Made by a program: the position numbers and the translations under genes. A DNA stretch of 64,000 bases from Mycogone perniciosa. Its lineage: Eukaryota > Ascomycota > Sordariomycetes > Hypocreales > Hypocreaceae. The stretch is from positions 1 through 64,000 of the forward strand of contig JAOALB010000127.1 of assembly GCA_025331125.1 (NCBI GenBank). The letters run 5' to 3'. Of this stretch, positions 44,561 through 55,695 are shown one piece after another; position 1 is the first letter of the stretch; the number at the start of each line of letters is the position of its first letter. Below the pieces are notes generated by a model. That model was not told the DNA's origin, ran no database searches, and saw only the letters and a program-made list of their open reading frames with translations.

Positions 44561-46914
44561 CATGGATGGATGCCCAGCCCAGTCTAGGACGGATGTTTTA
44601 CTAAACTGGCCTAGCAGTAGGTACTCTTTAACAACGTACGACAGCAGGCAGGGCGGCTTGTACCTGCTCGGAACACGGCATGAGCCTTGCTGGCCGCCTT
44701 GCCAATGGCAACTCTTGAGGCTATGTCATTCGACTCTCGTGCGTCTTCGGCGGCCGGTACGTGCGGTGATAATTCGGACCCAGTGTAATACTCCGTAGTT
44801 CCAAGGGCGCTATGTGGGGAATGGAAAGCTTTGTAGGCTTGTTGGTCTGCCTGCGCGAATTTCGTACCCACTGTCCATTGTGCTATGAGTACTCCGTACT
44901 CGTAGTGCTACGTACTTGAAGAATACTGACTTTGTAGGCTGTGCCTCCTGTTGTCTCGACAATGCTATGTAGGCTAAATGGCTGCTTTCGAAGGAGTCAA
45001 ACGCCTCGGAAACACCGAAGATGGATGATCCAGGCTGTGGCGTGAGTGGTATTCTTGAAGCTGCCTGCCGACATCCGTCAAGTAGAGTACTGAGTACTGG
45101 GATTAAGTTATAGGTGCCTACGTACAAAGTACTATATAGACAGGAGTAATATGGAGAGGTACTATTACTCAGTACCTAGGTACGGAGTACTGAGTAGTAC
45201 ATTGGACTAGTCATCATCGGATTGGTTGCAACGGATATTGCTGTAGCATGCGCATGCCAACAGCACCTTAGCTTACGTGTGAAACCCTTGCTCGTGACCA
45301 AAATATGTAGCTACCAAGAGCCCAGGTGACAGAACGAAGTACAGAGTAGGCAGATAATAATACTATGTACAAGCAGTGGCCGTGAAGTGAATGAAGCTGC
45401 CCTATTCACTGCCTCCAGAACGATGTACACGAGCATCATCTCGCATGTCATCGCCAGAAACGGCGTAACACTGGTGGGAAAGCTCCAGGCTTACATACCG
45501 CCAGTCACACACCGTTCATTTTCCATCACCCCACGCCTCGCCTTGAACTGAACTGAACGCTGTTTCCGGGGCTTCCCACATGAAAGGTCGAAAACATCGA
45601 AACGCGAGCTCCACCATTACCCGGAAAAGCCGGATCTCCATGGAGCAGCTGGGAAATTTGGTAAAGGAAGAAGAGCAGACAAAAAAAAGCCGCTCCGTTG
45701 ACTCCGGACATGCCCAGGGAAAATCTCGGAGGGTTTGTCAGCAGTGCCGAAAACGTCCGCCGATTTTCTTCCATATCTTTTGTTGATGTTTTCTGTTTAC
45801 ATGAGTTTAGTATTACGAGGGAGGTGTACTTCGTACATGCACGTCGTCGTCCTGTCAGTGCATTCTACGGAGTACCATGACCTCATCCTCTACGTTTCCC
45901 CAGTCTTGGCGCACGCCGGACAGTGGAGGAACATAAACGGCACGCACAGACGTTCGTTCCCATCAAGTAAACATAGGGGTTGAATAGGCCGACGGTAATT
46001 CCAGGGCCTCAGCCTTATTAAACCCATCAAAACGTTCAGCTCTCTTCTAAAACACAGACTTGAGAAGAAAATATGATCGTCCTGGTTATGTACCCGGTGG
46101 GTTGACTAAACCGGATACATAGTTAACTTATCTGGCAAATGAACGTGGCCGGCAATGTCGGTAATTAGCCCGCGTATAACTCTGACTTAGCGTCATCATC
46201 CCATTCACTCTCGCTGTTGCTCGCCTCACCGTCAGCTCCGTGAGCGAATATGTAATCAATGCAGACAGTCCCGCGATATACGAGTACTTGAACAAAATAC
46301 AGTAGTAGTATCACCCAGGTGCTCTACCAAGTGGTATTGGTTATTTTGGGGGGATAAGGTGTCGCTACAAAGCTGCTGGGACGATTCGCCAGCTGCTCTC
46401 TCGTTGATAGAAAGACGATGCAGGCAAACTGGCACAGCTTGTCTTGTAAGTGGGAAGCGACGGAAACTTCACTCTGCAGATTTCTGTATCAATAAACACC
46501 ATTCCATCGTTTAGACCCTTGTGATTGCAACACTATTGAAGCATAGATCTTAAGCTTCTTCTTTCAACAACACTAGTACTCGTACCACCTATTTGCGTCG
46601 CAAATACCCCTACTACTAGAGAGCAGGAAGCGTGACGGATAGACCATATATAATAGGGGTAATACGAGGCCATGCATTGGTCCCTGCTTGAGAATAATGA
46701 AAAGAGACATTCGAAAATTATTACCGAATGTGGAAGAGTTATCACAACTCTTTACGCGGAACAAGCTGGAGCTTTGGGTTAGGTAGGTGCTATACATACA
46801 TAGGTCGTCCCCCCTTTTACATTGCTGTTGGTAACTTATGGCACCGGTGTCATAGTCTTGCCCCGCAAACTGTATCAGGCTTCTGGGCTATAGCCTTTTG
46901 CTTCTCATACCCTG

Positions 46915-47225
46915 CAAAGTCTCCAGAAATATGAGGAATCAGAGGAATTCTGGGAAATTGATGACAGCATCGGAATCTACGAGCAGCGCAATGAACTGGC
47001 ATCTTTATTTAATAATCAAGACCAGCTTATTGGCATCTTGAGACCGGACCATAACGAAGGGGGTAATGTCGGCAGGGATGCAAACACCACTTCTGCCTCT
47101 GCCTGGCAAGACGCCAAGCCCCGCCGCCGCCATACATTGGGAACTAATCACTCATCCATATGCTTTACACATGCTCACGTGTTGAGGCTTGGGTGCTTGG
47201 GGGTATCAACATTGGTCGGGTGAAA
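46915..47225 (+). pseudogene. Orphan coding-like stretch
   Basis: One frame reads YEESEEFWEIDDSIGIYEQR, then NELASLFNNQDQLIGILRPD, before turning featureless. The charged, regular composition looks more like protein than the shadow frames around it. It is preceded by an acceptor-like TGCAAAG. A second protein-like piece (IDRYSTTGSILFQRASGNEA ... SQFRDLHEVLLQMKP) lies at about 47420-47570. No family is recognised and no full gene can be assembled, so a decayed accessory gene is the best guess. Confidence 0.25.
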
Positions 47226-48703
47226 TACCCATATTTTGCAACTCGAGTTCCGCCCATAGTTTCCACCGGGGACTTAAGAACTGATGGTGGAGGGGACCAA
47301 ATCGACAGTACGAGAACAAGGCGATCTCGAAGCCGTCTTTAGTATGACTTATGGCCTACTTCTGTATATTGACGTCACAATTATACCCGCGGGTACGACG
47401 AAAGCCGATTGTTGCAGACATCGATCGTTACTCTACCACAGGAAGCATTCTATTTCAACGAGCGAGTGGCAATGAGGCCTACAATGTGTCTACAAGCTAT
47501 ACGAATTTGGTTATTTCCCAGTTTAGGGATCTCCACGAAGTTCTTTTGCAGATGAAACCTATATGCTGTTGACATGAAGAACTGGTAGTTTCAGCCATGG
47601 ATGTCCTAAGGCCTCAATGAGCTAACAACGACAGCAATAATGAAGAGAGTGCTTTTCAGCGTCCCTCTCACATTATGTAAGTCTTGAAACAACACTAATT
47701 TGCTAGGACACAAGACAAGTAACATTATTTTTGCTTAGAGGAGAAATATGGTTGAGTTGGTACCGGTCGTCTATTCCCTGTGGCATTTGACGGTCAACCC
47801 TGACATAACAAAGAAGCAAGTTTCGCTTCTAGGGAGAAGAGACTTCTAAGGAAAGAGAAACTGCAAATGAAAGCGTAAAAAACTCCATTTTCTTGTCCAA
47901 TTTTATTACGATATTGGCACTTTTCCCCGAGAGTCTCGAGACCCATGTTAAACCGGCTCCCTCCAGGTGAAATTCTCAACCAACATCTACCACCAGATAG
48001 GAAAATTGATGGTATCATTCTTTGTTAACACTCTCGACAAGTCACACCTCAATCGTTTCGGGATCTCAAGAACTTCTGACATGGATCTAACAGATTGTCG
48101 CACCCGCTTGAATCCACTTGCGGCAAACACACCTCATATTATTGCAACTGCTCGTAGTGGCCTTGTAACCGTATGCTGTACTCTAAGGAAACCAAACATG
48201 AATAGACTGGAACATACATAGCATTTTGCATCTTTTTCAGCACGTAGATTTGCTCCGCGGAGATCGTAGATTTAAGGAAGAAGATGAGATCCCACAATAG
48301 TCGGTTGACATGAGCTGTCTCCTGACAAGCAAGCCAAGTCAATTAACTGAAGGGGAAAAAATTGTGCTCCCGCCGGTATGATTGAAACCGACCCCTTCAA
48401 ATCTCGTATATCGCGATGGGCTGATTCACAACGCAGCGTGGGCCTTCGTGAAGACACCACGTGAAGTAAGGAAAATCCCTAACGTAATCACTCCACGTGA
48501 TGTCTCATGGGAATTCGGGAGTTACTCATGTCCATATTTCTCGAGGCGGTAAGCTCGATTCAAAGCAACCAAAAGATCCATAGCATTCAACACTATGTAT
48601 GCTGTGCATTTCCCCGTTGTTGTTCCTAGGGCATAGTTTAATCGTTATTGTTACCATCCCTGCCACTATCGTCATCCCGCTCCTTGGCGCTGTGTACTCC
48701 AAA

Positions 48704-50142
48704 ATGGCGTCATGGCTAAACCAAATCCGACGCTTGAACAACCGCAATATTGCAACCTTTCGCAATGCTCCGCTGGCCGAGATTTCGGGCTCTCTCGGTG
48801 ATCTGGGGACGTTGCTCCCGCTTATGATTGCCCTTGCTGTCAAGGGCTATATAGACTTGGGATCAACACTTGTTTTCTCGGGCGCCTTCAATGTCCTCAC
48901 CGGCATTATCTTTGGCATCCCTTTGCCAGTCCAGCCCATGAAGGTGAGCAGCGAGGTCCTAGAATTTCACAGCTCCTATCTGCAGACTTTAAATAAGCTT
49001 GAATGCTGATTATGGGACCGTTGTTTGCATATGGATAGGCGATAGCTGCAGCAGCCATTTCAGCGAGAGAAGATCCGTCTATGGGTGTTGTTGTTGCCGC
49101 CGGGCAATGGGTCGGCACAGCCGTGCTGGTCATGAGCGTCACAGGTCTGCTTCGCGGCGCTGTATCCGTCGTACCTATACCAGTTGTCAAGGGTATTCAA
49201 CTTGGTGCTGGCCTGTCCTTGATTCTTGGTGCAGGCTCGTCTCTTTTGCAGCCACTCCAATGGATCCATCCTATTCTAGACAATCGCATCTGGGCTCTCT
49301 TTGCATTCTTCGCCCTTATCTTTACCCAGAACATGCCTCGTTTCCCTTACGCCCTCTGCTTTTTCGTCCTGGCCATGGCCTTGGCTCTCATTCAGGTTCT
49401 AACATCTCATCAAAGTCTGCCATGGTTCGATATCTGGCGTCCGCACTTCGTGCTACCCACTTGGATCGGCTTGCGAGATGCACCGGCATTGTGGATGGCC
49501 ATAGGCCAACTACCACTAACAACGCTCAACTCTATCATAGCGGTGAGTGCACTGTCGACCGACCTTCTCCCTGAGTTGCCGGCCCCTTCCGTTACCTCTA
49601 TTGGCATCAGCGTCGCGTTCATGAATCTCACTGGCACTTGGTTTGGAGCCATGCCAGTATGCCATGGCGCTGGCGGGCTGGCCGCTCAGTACCGCTTCGG
49701 CGCACGTAGTGGTGCGAGCATCATCTTTCTCGGCACCTTGAAAATCGTCCTAGGTCTCTTGTTTGGAAAAACCCTCGTCGACCTCCTTGCAAAATACCCC
49801 AAGGGCTTGCTCGGCATCATGGTCTTGGCCGCCGGGTTGGAGCTGGCCAAAGTTGGACACACCCTAAATCAAGGTGCTCCGGATCTGTGGCAGGTATCTG
49901 CCAACCGGGAGGGCTTGTCGGCAATAACAAGGAACCATCGCAGTTTATCTGATGAAGAGCGTCTTGAAAGATGGACAGTGATGCTGGTGACTACTGCGGG
50001 CATTCTTGCTTTCAGGAATGACGCTGTCGGCTTCTTGGCAGGCATGTTGTGCCACTTCTCATACAGACTGTCTGAACGGTTGGCCAACTGGAAGAATCGT
50101 CGTTCCATCATCTCGAGGGAGCGAGTGCCATTACTACGCTAG
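48704..50142 (+). CDS. MOT1-type molybdate transporter
   Basis: The model has two exons (48704-48943 and 49039-50142) with a 95-nt intron (GTGAGC ... GGATAG), giving 447 residues. The N-terminus carries PLAEISGSLGDLGTLLPLMI and IPLPVQPMK, and after the intron AIAAAAISA. These are the signature motifs of the MOT1 branch related to sulfate permeases. A second signature, GTWFGAMPVCHGAGGLAAQY, lies in the C-terminal half, followed by FGARSGASIIF. Ten or so hydrophobic segments are visible. The family imports molybdate across the plasma membrane or vacuole for molybdenum cofactor. The start at 48704 (MASWLNQIRRL) was chosen because conservation begins soon after. An in-frame ATG at 48599 would add a hydrophobic 35-residue leader. 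Confidence 0.88.
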
Positions 50143-50270
50143 ATTTTGTCTCTATCCTGAATATTACGACCAATGTCTATATTATGCCATGTATGCTCAT
50201 CAAATCATCTTACGCCAGGCAAGACTATTTATTCCTCGGTTCCAGACCGAACTGCTCCCTTCCACCAGCT

Positions 50271-50938
50271 TCAAAATTTCTCGGGAAATAATTGCTTCGA
50301 GTATCTCTGCCCCGGCCAGGCCTTATAATGCTGTCCATGACTTTCCTTCACTCTACTTAACAGAGCCAGCTGATAAATGAGGAAGAGCCCTCCGCAGGTC
50401 ACCAGGGAAGCCCCTTCGACGATGGCTGTGACTTTGGCCGTGATGCTCCATGTGCCGTGTTGTTGTGCATAAACGCCAATCAAAGTTGAAACCAACCCTG
50501 CCAGAGAGTTGGTCATTCCTGGAAGGAAGAGCTTGTTCACCAGCCATACATAATTCCTCGCGTGCCGTATGGTAAGGAAAACCATGCCTATGGCGGATAT
50601 GCCACACATGACAGCGGCGATTGCTAGCAGCGGGATGTTCTTGACACTTTTGATAATCAACTGGGCAGCTTTATCTCCCCAGTTACCGTCGCTGTCTTTG
50701 CCCTCGATGGACCTTTGGAGGGTGGTGAAAGTTCCGGGAAGACGAGGAACCCCGCTAGCAGCAGCCAGACGAAGAGGGAGGCGAGAATGTTGTGCAGGGC
50801 TGGGATTTCGTCCTGTTGGAGGAGCATCTGGACATATCGCGAGTGCGCGGTGTCGGTCCGTTGAAGTGGCTTGGGAGGTTTGTATTGGTGCTCATGATGG
50901 TGAGACTTGTGAGAGCGCTGATGTGCCGATCTCGACAT
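50271..50938 (-). CDS. Small multi-TM protein, apparent 1-bp frameshift
   Basis: The frame from ATG 50938 encodes a His-rich N-terminus, LLQQDEIPALHNILASLFVW and LLLAGFLVFP. It then diverges to a stop at 50657. A second minus-strand frame picks up exactly there with GTFTTLQRSI and continues through IPLLAIAAVMCGISAIGMVF, NYVWLVNKLFLPGMTNSLAG, LVSTLIGVYA and TCGGLFLIYQLALLSRV to a stop at 50271. Families I remember have LVFPGTF uninterrupted. The junction TTCCCGGAAC therefore looks like it has lost one C (plus-strand G-run 50736-50738). No intron fits this point. It is either an assembly error or a real mutation. The function is unknown; about four helices, probably a plasma or internal membrane protein. 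It converges on the molybdate transporter 128 bp away. Confidence 0.7.
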
Positions 50939-52005
50939 GGCGACTATGAAGAAGAAGAAGAAGAAGAAGAAGAAGAAGAAGAAGCAGTAAGAAATAAAAG
51001 TATATAGCCTGAATTTTGCAAAAGGAAGAGAAGTTTCACCCCAACCAGAAACGCGGGCGCATCATATATCTATTGAGCAGCGATTGCTCCCCATTCTTTC
51101 TGCATTGTGCAAACATGGTCGACAAAGTAGGCCTACGGCATTCTGCCCACTTGTTGTTCATTGCGGTTCCTAGGGGAGAAGTCATGCTAATACTACTGGA
51201 CCTGAGCAGCCCGTGGTTTGTCGCAGTAGCCGCCCAGGAGCAAATCAGAGGTGAGATGGAGCGAATCAGATTGGCGAAAGTGGTGGGATTTGAGAGCCAA
51301 CCAATTGGCGGTTAAGCGCGGACAGACAGACCTGACCCTGTTACAGTCTGAAGGGGAATCTACATGCAGTCAGTCTAAGATCAAAAAGGGATTGTTTCGC
51401 AACGAAAACATGTTGGAATAATGGAGGACTTCACGGTATGCCTAGATGTATGACTGACAGGTCGTTTTCTCATCATCAGAATGCGATTGTCTGAGGCTGA
51501 CTAACACGATGAATTGAACTCGAGTTAGTATTGATACAGACAGACATACTCCGTAGTTATCAATCCTTTGTTCCTCTCAGTACGAGTACTAGACAGTACA
51601 TGTTGGGAGCCATAATTATGCATGAGATCTCTAGTACCGGTGAGTCACGGGCGCCTTTTTTTTTTTCTTGCGCTCAAAACAAACAATAGATGTCCATAGC
51701 GCGGGGAAAAGAACCATCACTGATGGCTGGACCGACCCAAAAAAGGCGTAGAGGCTCGACGAGGCTAAGGCTGGCCAATCATATCGCAGCATCGCGCCTG
51801 TGACCCTCCCCGGCATCGCGCCAGAGAAAGTTCACAGGAGGCTGTAAGGGTTCGCAAGTTTCGTTTTGCCCGAGGCTGCTGCTTCTGCTGCTGCTGCTGC
51901 TCAGCAAAAAACCCGCCAGAAAGGGCCTCATTGTCGCCGCACGCCTGCCAGCTCCACGGTACTTCTGGCCCGGAGGCGAATGAGCTGTTGCAGTGGAGAG
52001 CAGCG
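50939..52005. other. Divergent intergenic region
   Basis: This holds the promoters of the small membrane protein (minus) and the forkhead gene (plus). It carries a (GAA)12 tract at its left edge and a CTG/GCT run (about 51876-51902) near the forkhead leader. No further gene is seen. Confidence 0.6.
50948..50983 (+). repeat. (GAA)12 microsatellite
   Basis: Twelve perfect GAA units. On the minus strand this is a (TTC)12 tract starting 10 bases upstream of the ATG at 50938, so it probably lies in the 5' leader of that gene. Confidence 0.95.
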
Positions 52006-55000
52006 ATGACTTCGTCCAGCAGCGCCGGCCAGAACGGCCTCTACGGTCACGTTCACGATCACGATCACGAAGCCGCCCAATCAGTCGCCTCGTTCATCGC
52101 TGCCACGGCTGCTGCTGATGCTCAAGCGACAGCGCCTGCCACAGAGGCAGCAGTAGCAGTAGCAGTAGTAGCAGCCGCAGCACGGCGAGCATCGGGTGGG
52201 AGAGCGTCTGTCGGGTCTGCACCCGCGCCAGAGTCTGCGCCAGCGGTCGCGCCAGAACCATCAGCGCAAGAGCCATCGCCATCAAATCCCGCGAACGAAT
52301 CTGCATCATTCGCTTCTATCCCCGACTCCGGCCTCGTTAATGCCGCTGCCACTGCCGCCTCCGCCGATACGGCTCCTCCTCCGCTCCCCCCCTCTGCTGT
52401 CGCCGCCGCCGCCGCCGTATCATCAGCATCAGTCTCTGCTCCGGCGCAAGAGCCAGCTCCCGCATCGGCTCCACCAGCGATAGAACAAACACCAGCAGAT
52501 GTAGTCTCCCCCGCGACGATAGCAAACCGACCGTCCACGCCGCCGCCAAACCCCCCTAACAAAAGCAACTTGGCTGACACGGCCCACGAACCACCCGTCA
52601 CACCGACGGCGCACACCGCCAACACCATGAACTCCAACAATGCCGAAGACGTACCCATGCCCGATGCTCCTGGTGCGAATGCTTCTGCCCCCACAGCCGG
52701 AGCGCCAGCACACCAAGCCGGCCCCTTGCAAACGCAGCAGGCACAGCAGCACGCCGTCCAGATGCCTGCGACAGAGCACTACCAACCTTCAACACCGTAT
52801 ACACCGGCCCTCAACCATCACGCATACATGATGATGGCTCTGGCCTCAATGTCCGCCGCGCCACCCGCCATGTCTCCGCCACCTACAGTCACTCCCTCCC
52901 AGGTTACGCTGCCGAACCTCTTGGGGGAAGCATTCCACGGTCTTGCGCCAGCTAACAGCCTACGCCAAGCCGGTCCGGATATGGGTCTCGAGTCCTTCGC
53001 GCGCATAGAATTTGCCGACAGTGTCTTCCAGATGACCACCTATGCCGTCATTATCGGACGTGACCAGCGCGCCCTCGAGCAAGCGCGCCGTGATGAGAAG
53101 CGTAGCGAGGAGCACAGGCGACGGGCTGAAGAGAACGCGAGCAAGGGGCTTCCGCCTCCATCCCCCATCCTTCCCGATCGCCACAAGTTTAGTAAATCCT
53201 ATGTTAGCGAGGAAGGTGGAATGTTGGGCCCTGAATCCGATAGTGAAGAGAATGGACGCCCAGCAAAGCGACGCAAGACGAGTACAGCGGACTCGTCGGA
53301 GCACGACAACAATAATTCCCAGGAGAATATCATCTCAAATCGCCAATACGTCTCACATACCCCTGGCGCTGCTGCTGTCGACCTAGCCTCTCTGAGACCA
53401 TCTCCCTGGCATGTTCCTTTCGTCGGTATACACTCCCCTGGCCCGAACATCGCAAGCAAGACCAAAGCAATCTCCCGAGAGCACCTCAAGATTGCATATA
53501 ACCAGAAGGAATGCGTTTTTGAGGCCATTCCTTTGCATAAGAATGGTTTCTTCTGCGAGGATGTGCATTACAAGAGTGAAAAGGTTGTCTTGAGGTGTGG
53601 AGACCGGCTCCAGATCAAGGACATCGATTTCCGATTCATAATAAATGGCGTGGAAAGGGGTCGAACAGGTGCTGAGGAGTACCAGGAAGAGGAGGTCACA
53701 AAGAAACGACATGCCCAGGGTGGAAAGACGATGAGCTTCGACTTTGAGCAGTCTCACGGTGTTGGGCAAATTCAAGACACAAGTGATGAGCTATCAGACA
53801 TCGACAGCCCTGCTGAGTTGTCGGACCTTGGCGGGGAAGAAGATGACGACGATGATGACGACGACGACGAGGAAGGTGACGAGGCTGATGCAGCTGATGA
53901 GGAAGCAGAGGGCGACACGCTTGAACCTTCAATTGAAGAAGATGCCGAAGTCAAGAATGAGACCGAGCCCAACCCCGATCTCATGATGCCACAAATACCC
54001 AAGAAAAGAGGACCGGGGAGGCCACCCAAGAACGGCATCATGTCGAAGCGAGAACAACGCTTGCTCAAGAAACAGCAACAAGAAATGGCTAAGAAGACAT
54101 TACCTCAAGCACCCCCAGTTGAGCCCCCTATTAAGCGCAAAGTTGGCCGACCAAGGAAGCATCCATTACCGGAGAACGCTGGGGATCGACCGGAAAAACG
54201 CAAATACAAGCCCCGGAAACCCAAGAACGAGGACGGTGCTGAGGGTTCCGATGCTGAGAGACGGGCCAGGGAGAAGAAAGAAAAGAAGGCACGGCCAAAA
54301 TCGCCACCTCTGGAGCTCAAGATCGAGGACTACACAGAGGAGCAACTTCAAAAACCGAACAAGAACTACGGCGTTCTTATTGATGAGACACTGACGGCAG
54401 CTGGGCCTGACGGTCTGACATTGAAGCAGATTTACAAGAGAATATGTCAAAGATACCCGTGGTTCTATTTCCACACAGAGACCAAGGGGTGGGAAAGTAG
54501 TGTCCGGCACAACTTGATTGGTAATGAAGCATTCAAGAAGGACGAAACAACAAACCTATGGTCTCGCGTCCCAGGAGTCGAATTAGACGCCGGGAAGAAA
54601 CGCAAAGCAACATCTCCAGACCGGGGACTCGCAGCAGCACAAGGTTATGGGCCATATTCATATCCATACAATGCTGCTGCACAACACATGGCGCCTGGAG
54701 CTCCGCCCGGTTACCCTCCGGGCCAAGCGCCGCCTCCGGGATATCAAGTACCTGGCTACAATGGGCAGCCAAGTCATGCGGCTCGTCCCGTGCAATATGG
54801 TGCTTCGGCATCACCTCCTGGTCAGCCTGTCCAGCCTGTAGGCGCACCACCGCCGGCTCCGATTCAGCTGCCAGGCTATGGGCCACCAGCTGCTCCAGCT
54901 AGGCCGCAAGTGGGTGTACCTCAACCCAGCGCATACAGCTCGCCTTATGCCTCACGACCACCACCTTTAGCAACTCCCCCTGTTAAGACCGAAGATGGCA

Positions 55001-55695
55001 GTGTACCGCCTCCCACAGGCGTGCCTGGTCAACAACCCCCTCCACCTGTCGCGGCCGCTACAGCAGCGAAGACGATTCCTGGCGCTCCACCAGTACCGCA
55101 GCCGGCATCAGTGCAGGCTGCGAACCGACCCTCGCAAACACCACCAGCCAGCGCACCAGTCAGACCAGTTATTGACCCCCGTCTCCTCACGGCTGTTGTG
55201 GGGCTCAAGAACGGCCTTGTTGAGAATCTCAAGAAGGCCCGGAATCCCAAGGCTGAGGCAATCGTCATGTCGGCCCTCAACCGTTGTATCGGACTCAAGA
55301 AGGAAGCCACCGAGAACGACAAGATGGAGGCCATCTGTATCAAGGGCATCCGTCAAGTCATTGATGGCTTCACCAAAGGCAAGAGCCCTACACCCGGCAA
55401 CTCCGCCTCGCCATCAGACACGCCCCCTGTTTTCGAGGCCAAAGTTCTTGCCTCTCTGAACGGCTTCAAGGACGTCTCCATCAAAGCTCTCAAGGCACGA
55501 CTTGGCGAGGCAAGGGCTGAAGCTGTCACACTCTCTGCCATTGACCGCGTCATCGGTCTTGCGGACGCGAGCATCGTTCCCAAAGCCGCAGAGGGCGAAT
55601 CTACAGGCAACTTTGAAGGCGTGGAACAGCATCTCATGAAGTCGATTCGCCAGCTCCTCATGGGCATGAATCAGAAATTGCAGGGCAATCCTTAG
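52006..55695 (+). CDS. FHA-forkhead transcription factor with AT-hooks (FHL1-like)
   Basis: A single open frame from ATG 52006 gives 1229 residues; the frame extends upstream without an ATG. The first 320 residues are Ala/Pro low-complexity. An FHA domain spans about 330-550, with YAVIIGRD, a long polar insert, then SKTKAISREHLKIAY, where SRxxL/H is the phosphothreonine-binding core, and FRFIING. An acidic run (about 612-640) precedes two AT-hook cores (GPGRPPK about 668, KVGRPRK about 711). The forkhead domain lies at about 782-860: KPNKNYGVLIDETL, LTLKQIYKRICQRYPWF and GWESSVRHNLIGNEAF. A Pro/Gln/Gly-rich stretch follows, and the C-terminus holds two related helical modules (about 1058-1120 and 1142-1225). 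FHA plus a divergent forkhead suggests the FHL1 branch, which regulates ribosomal protein genes in yeast, rather than FKH1/2; this assignment is tentative. Confidence 0.9.
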   Translation: MTSSSSAGQNGLYGHVHDHDHEAAQSVASFIAATAAADAQATAPATEAAVAVAVVAAAARRASGGRASVGSAPAPESAPAVAPEPSAQEPSPSNPANESASFASIPDSGLVNAAATAASADTAPPPLPPSAVAAAAAVSSASVSAPAQEPAPASAPPAIEQTPADVVSPATIANRPSTPPPNPPNKSNLADTAHEPPVTPTAHTANTMNSNNAEDVPMPDAPGANASAPTAGAPAHQAGPLQTQQAQQHAVQMPATEHYQPSTPYTPALNHHAYMMMALASMSAAPPAMSPPPTVTPSQVTLPNLLGEAFHGLAPANSLRQAGPDMGLESFARIEFADSVFQMTTYAVIIGRDQRALEQARRDEKRSEEHRRRAEENASKGLPPPSPILPDRHKFSKSYVSEEGGMLGPESDSEENGRPAKRRKTSTADSSEHDNNNSQENIISNRQYVSHTPGAAAVDLASLRPSPWHVPFVGIHSPGPNIASKTKAISREHLKIAYNQKECVFEAIPLHKNGFFCEDVHYKSEKVVLRCGDRLQIKDIDFRFIINGVERGRTGAEEYQEEEVTKKRHAQGGKTMSFDFEQSHGVGQIQDTSDELSDIDSPAELSDLGGEEDDDDDDDDDEEGDEADAADEEAEGDTLEPSIEEDAEVKNETEPNPDLMMPQIPKKRGPGRPPKNGIMSKREQRLLKKQQQEMAKKTLPQAPPVEPPIKRKVGRPRKHPLPENAGDRPEKRKYKPRKPKNEDGAEGSDAERRAREKKEKKARPKSPPLELKIEDYTEEQLQKPNKNYGVLIDETLTAAGPDGLTLKQIYKRICQRYPWFYFHTETKGWESSVRHNLIGNEAFKKDETTNLWSRVPGVELDAGKKRKATSPDRGLAAAQGYGPYSYPYNAAAQHMAPGAPPGYPPGQAPPPGYQVPGYNGQPSHAARPVQYGASASPPGQPVQPVGAPPPAPIQLPGYGPPAAPARPQVGVPQPSAYSSPYASRPPPLATPPVKTEDGSVPPPTGVPGQQPPPPVAAATAAKTIPGAPPVPQPASVQAANRPSQTPPASAPVRPVIDPRLLTAVVGLKNGLVENLKKARNPKAEAIVMSALNRCIGLKKEATENDKMEAICIKGIRQVIDGFTKGKSPTPGNSASPSDTPPVFEAKVLASLNGFKDVSIKALKARLGEARAEAVTLSAIDRVIGLADASIVPKAAEGESTGNFEGVEQHLMKSIRQLLMGMNQKLQGNP

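Larger units (their letters stand above)
43813..48703. other. Long gene-poor gap
   Basis: No gene is firmly supported over 4.9 kb. A polypurine tract (about 44471-44560, plus strand) lies 660-750 bp upstream of the small TM protein gene. CGGAGTA-type palindromes occur at 44888-44917 and 45173-45200. A coding-like stretch lies at 46915-47225 (listed separately). The last 100 bases before 48704 are open in frame with the transporter and could hold an alternative start. Confidence 0.5.

Noticed and set aside
48361..48430. tRNA-like GGTTCAA-type stretch on the minus strand
   Set aside because: The arms do not pair into a cloverleaf and there is no acceptor stem.
51931..52005. N-terminal extension of the forkhead protein
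   Set aside because: The frame is open but begins at TTG; the first in-frame ATG is 52006.
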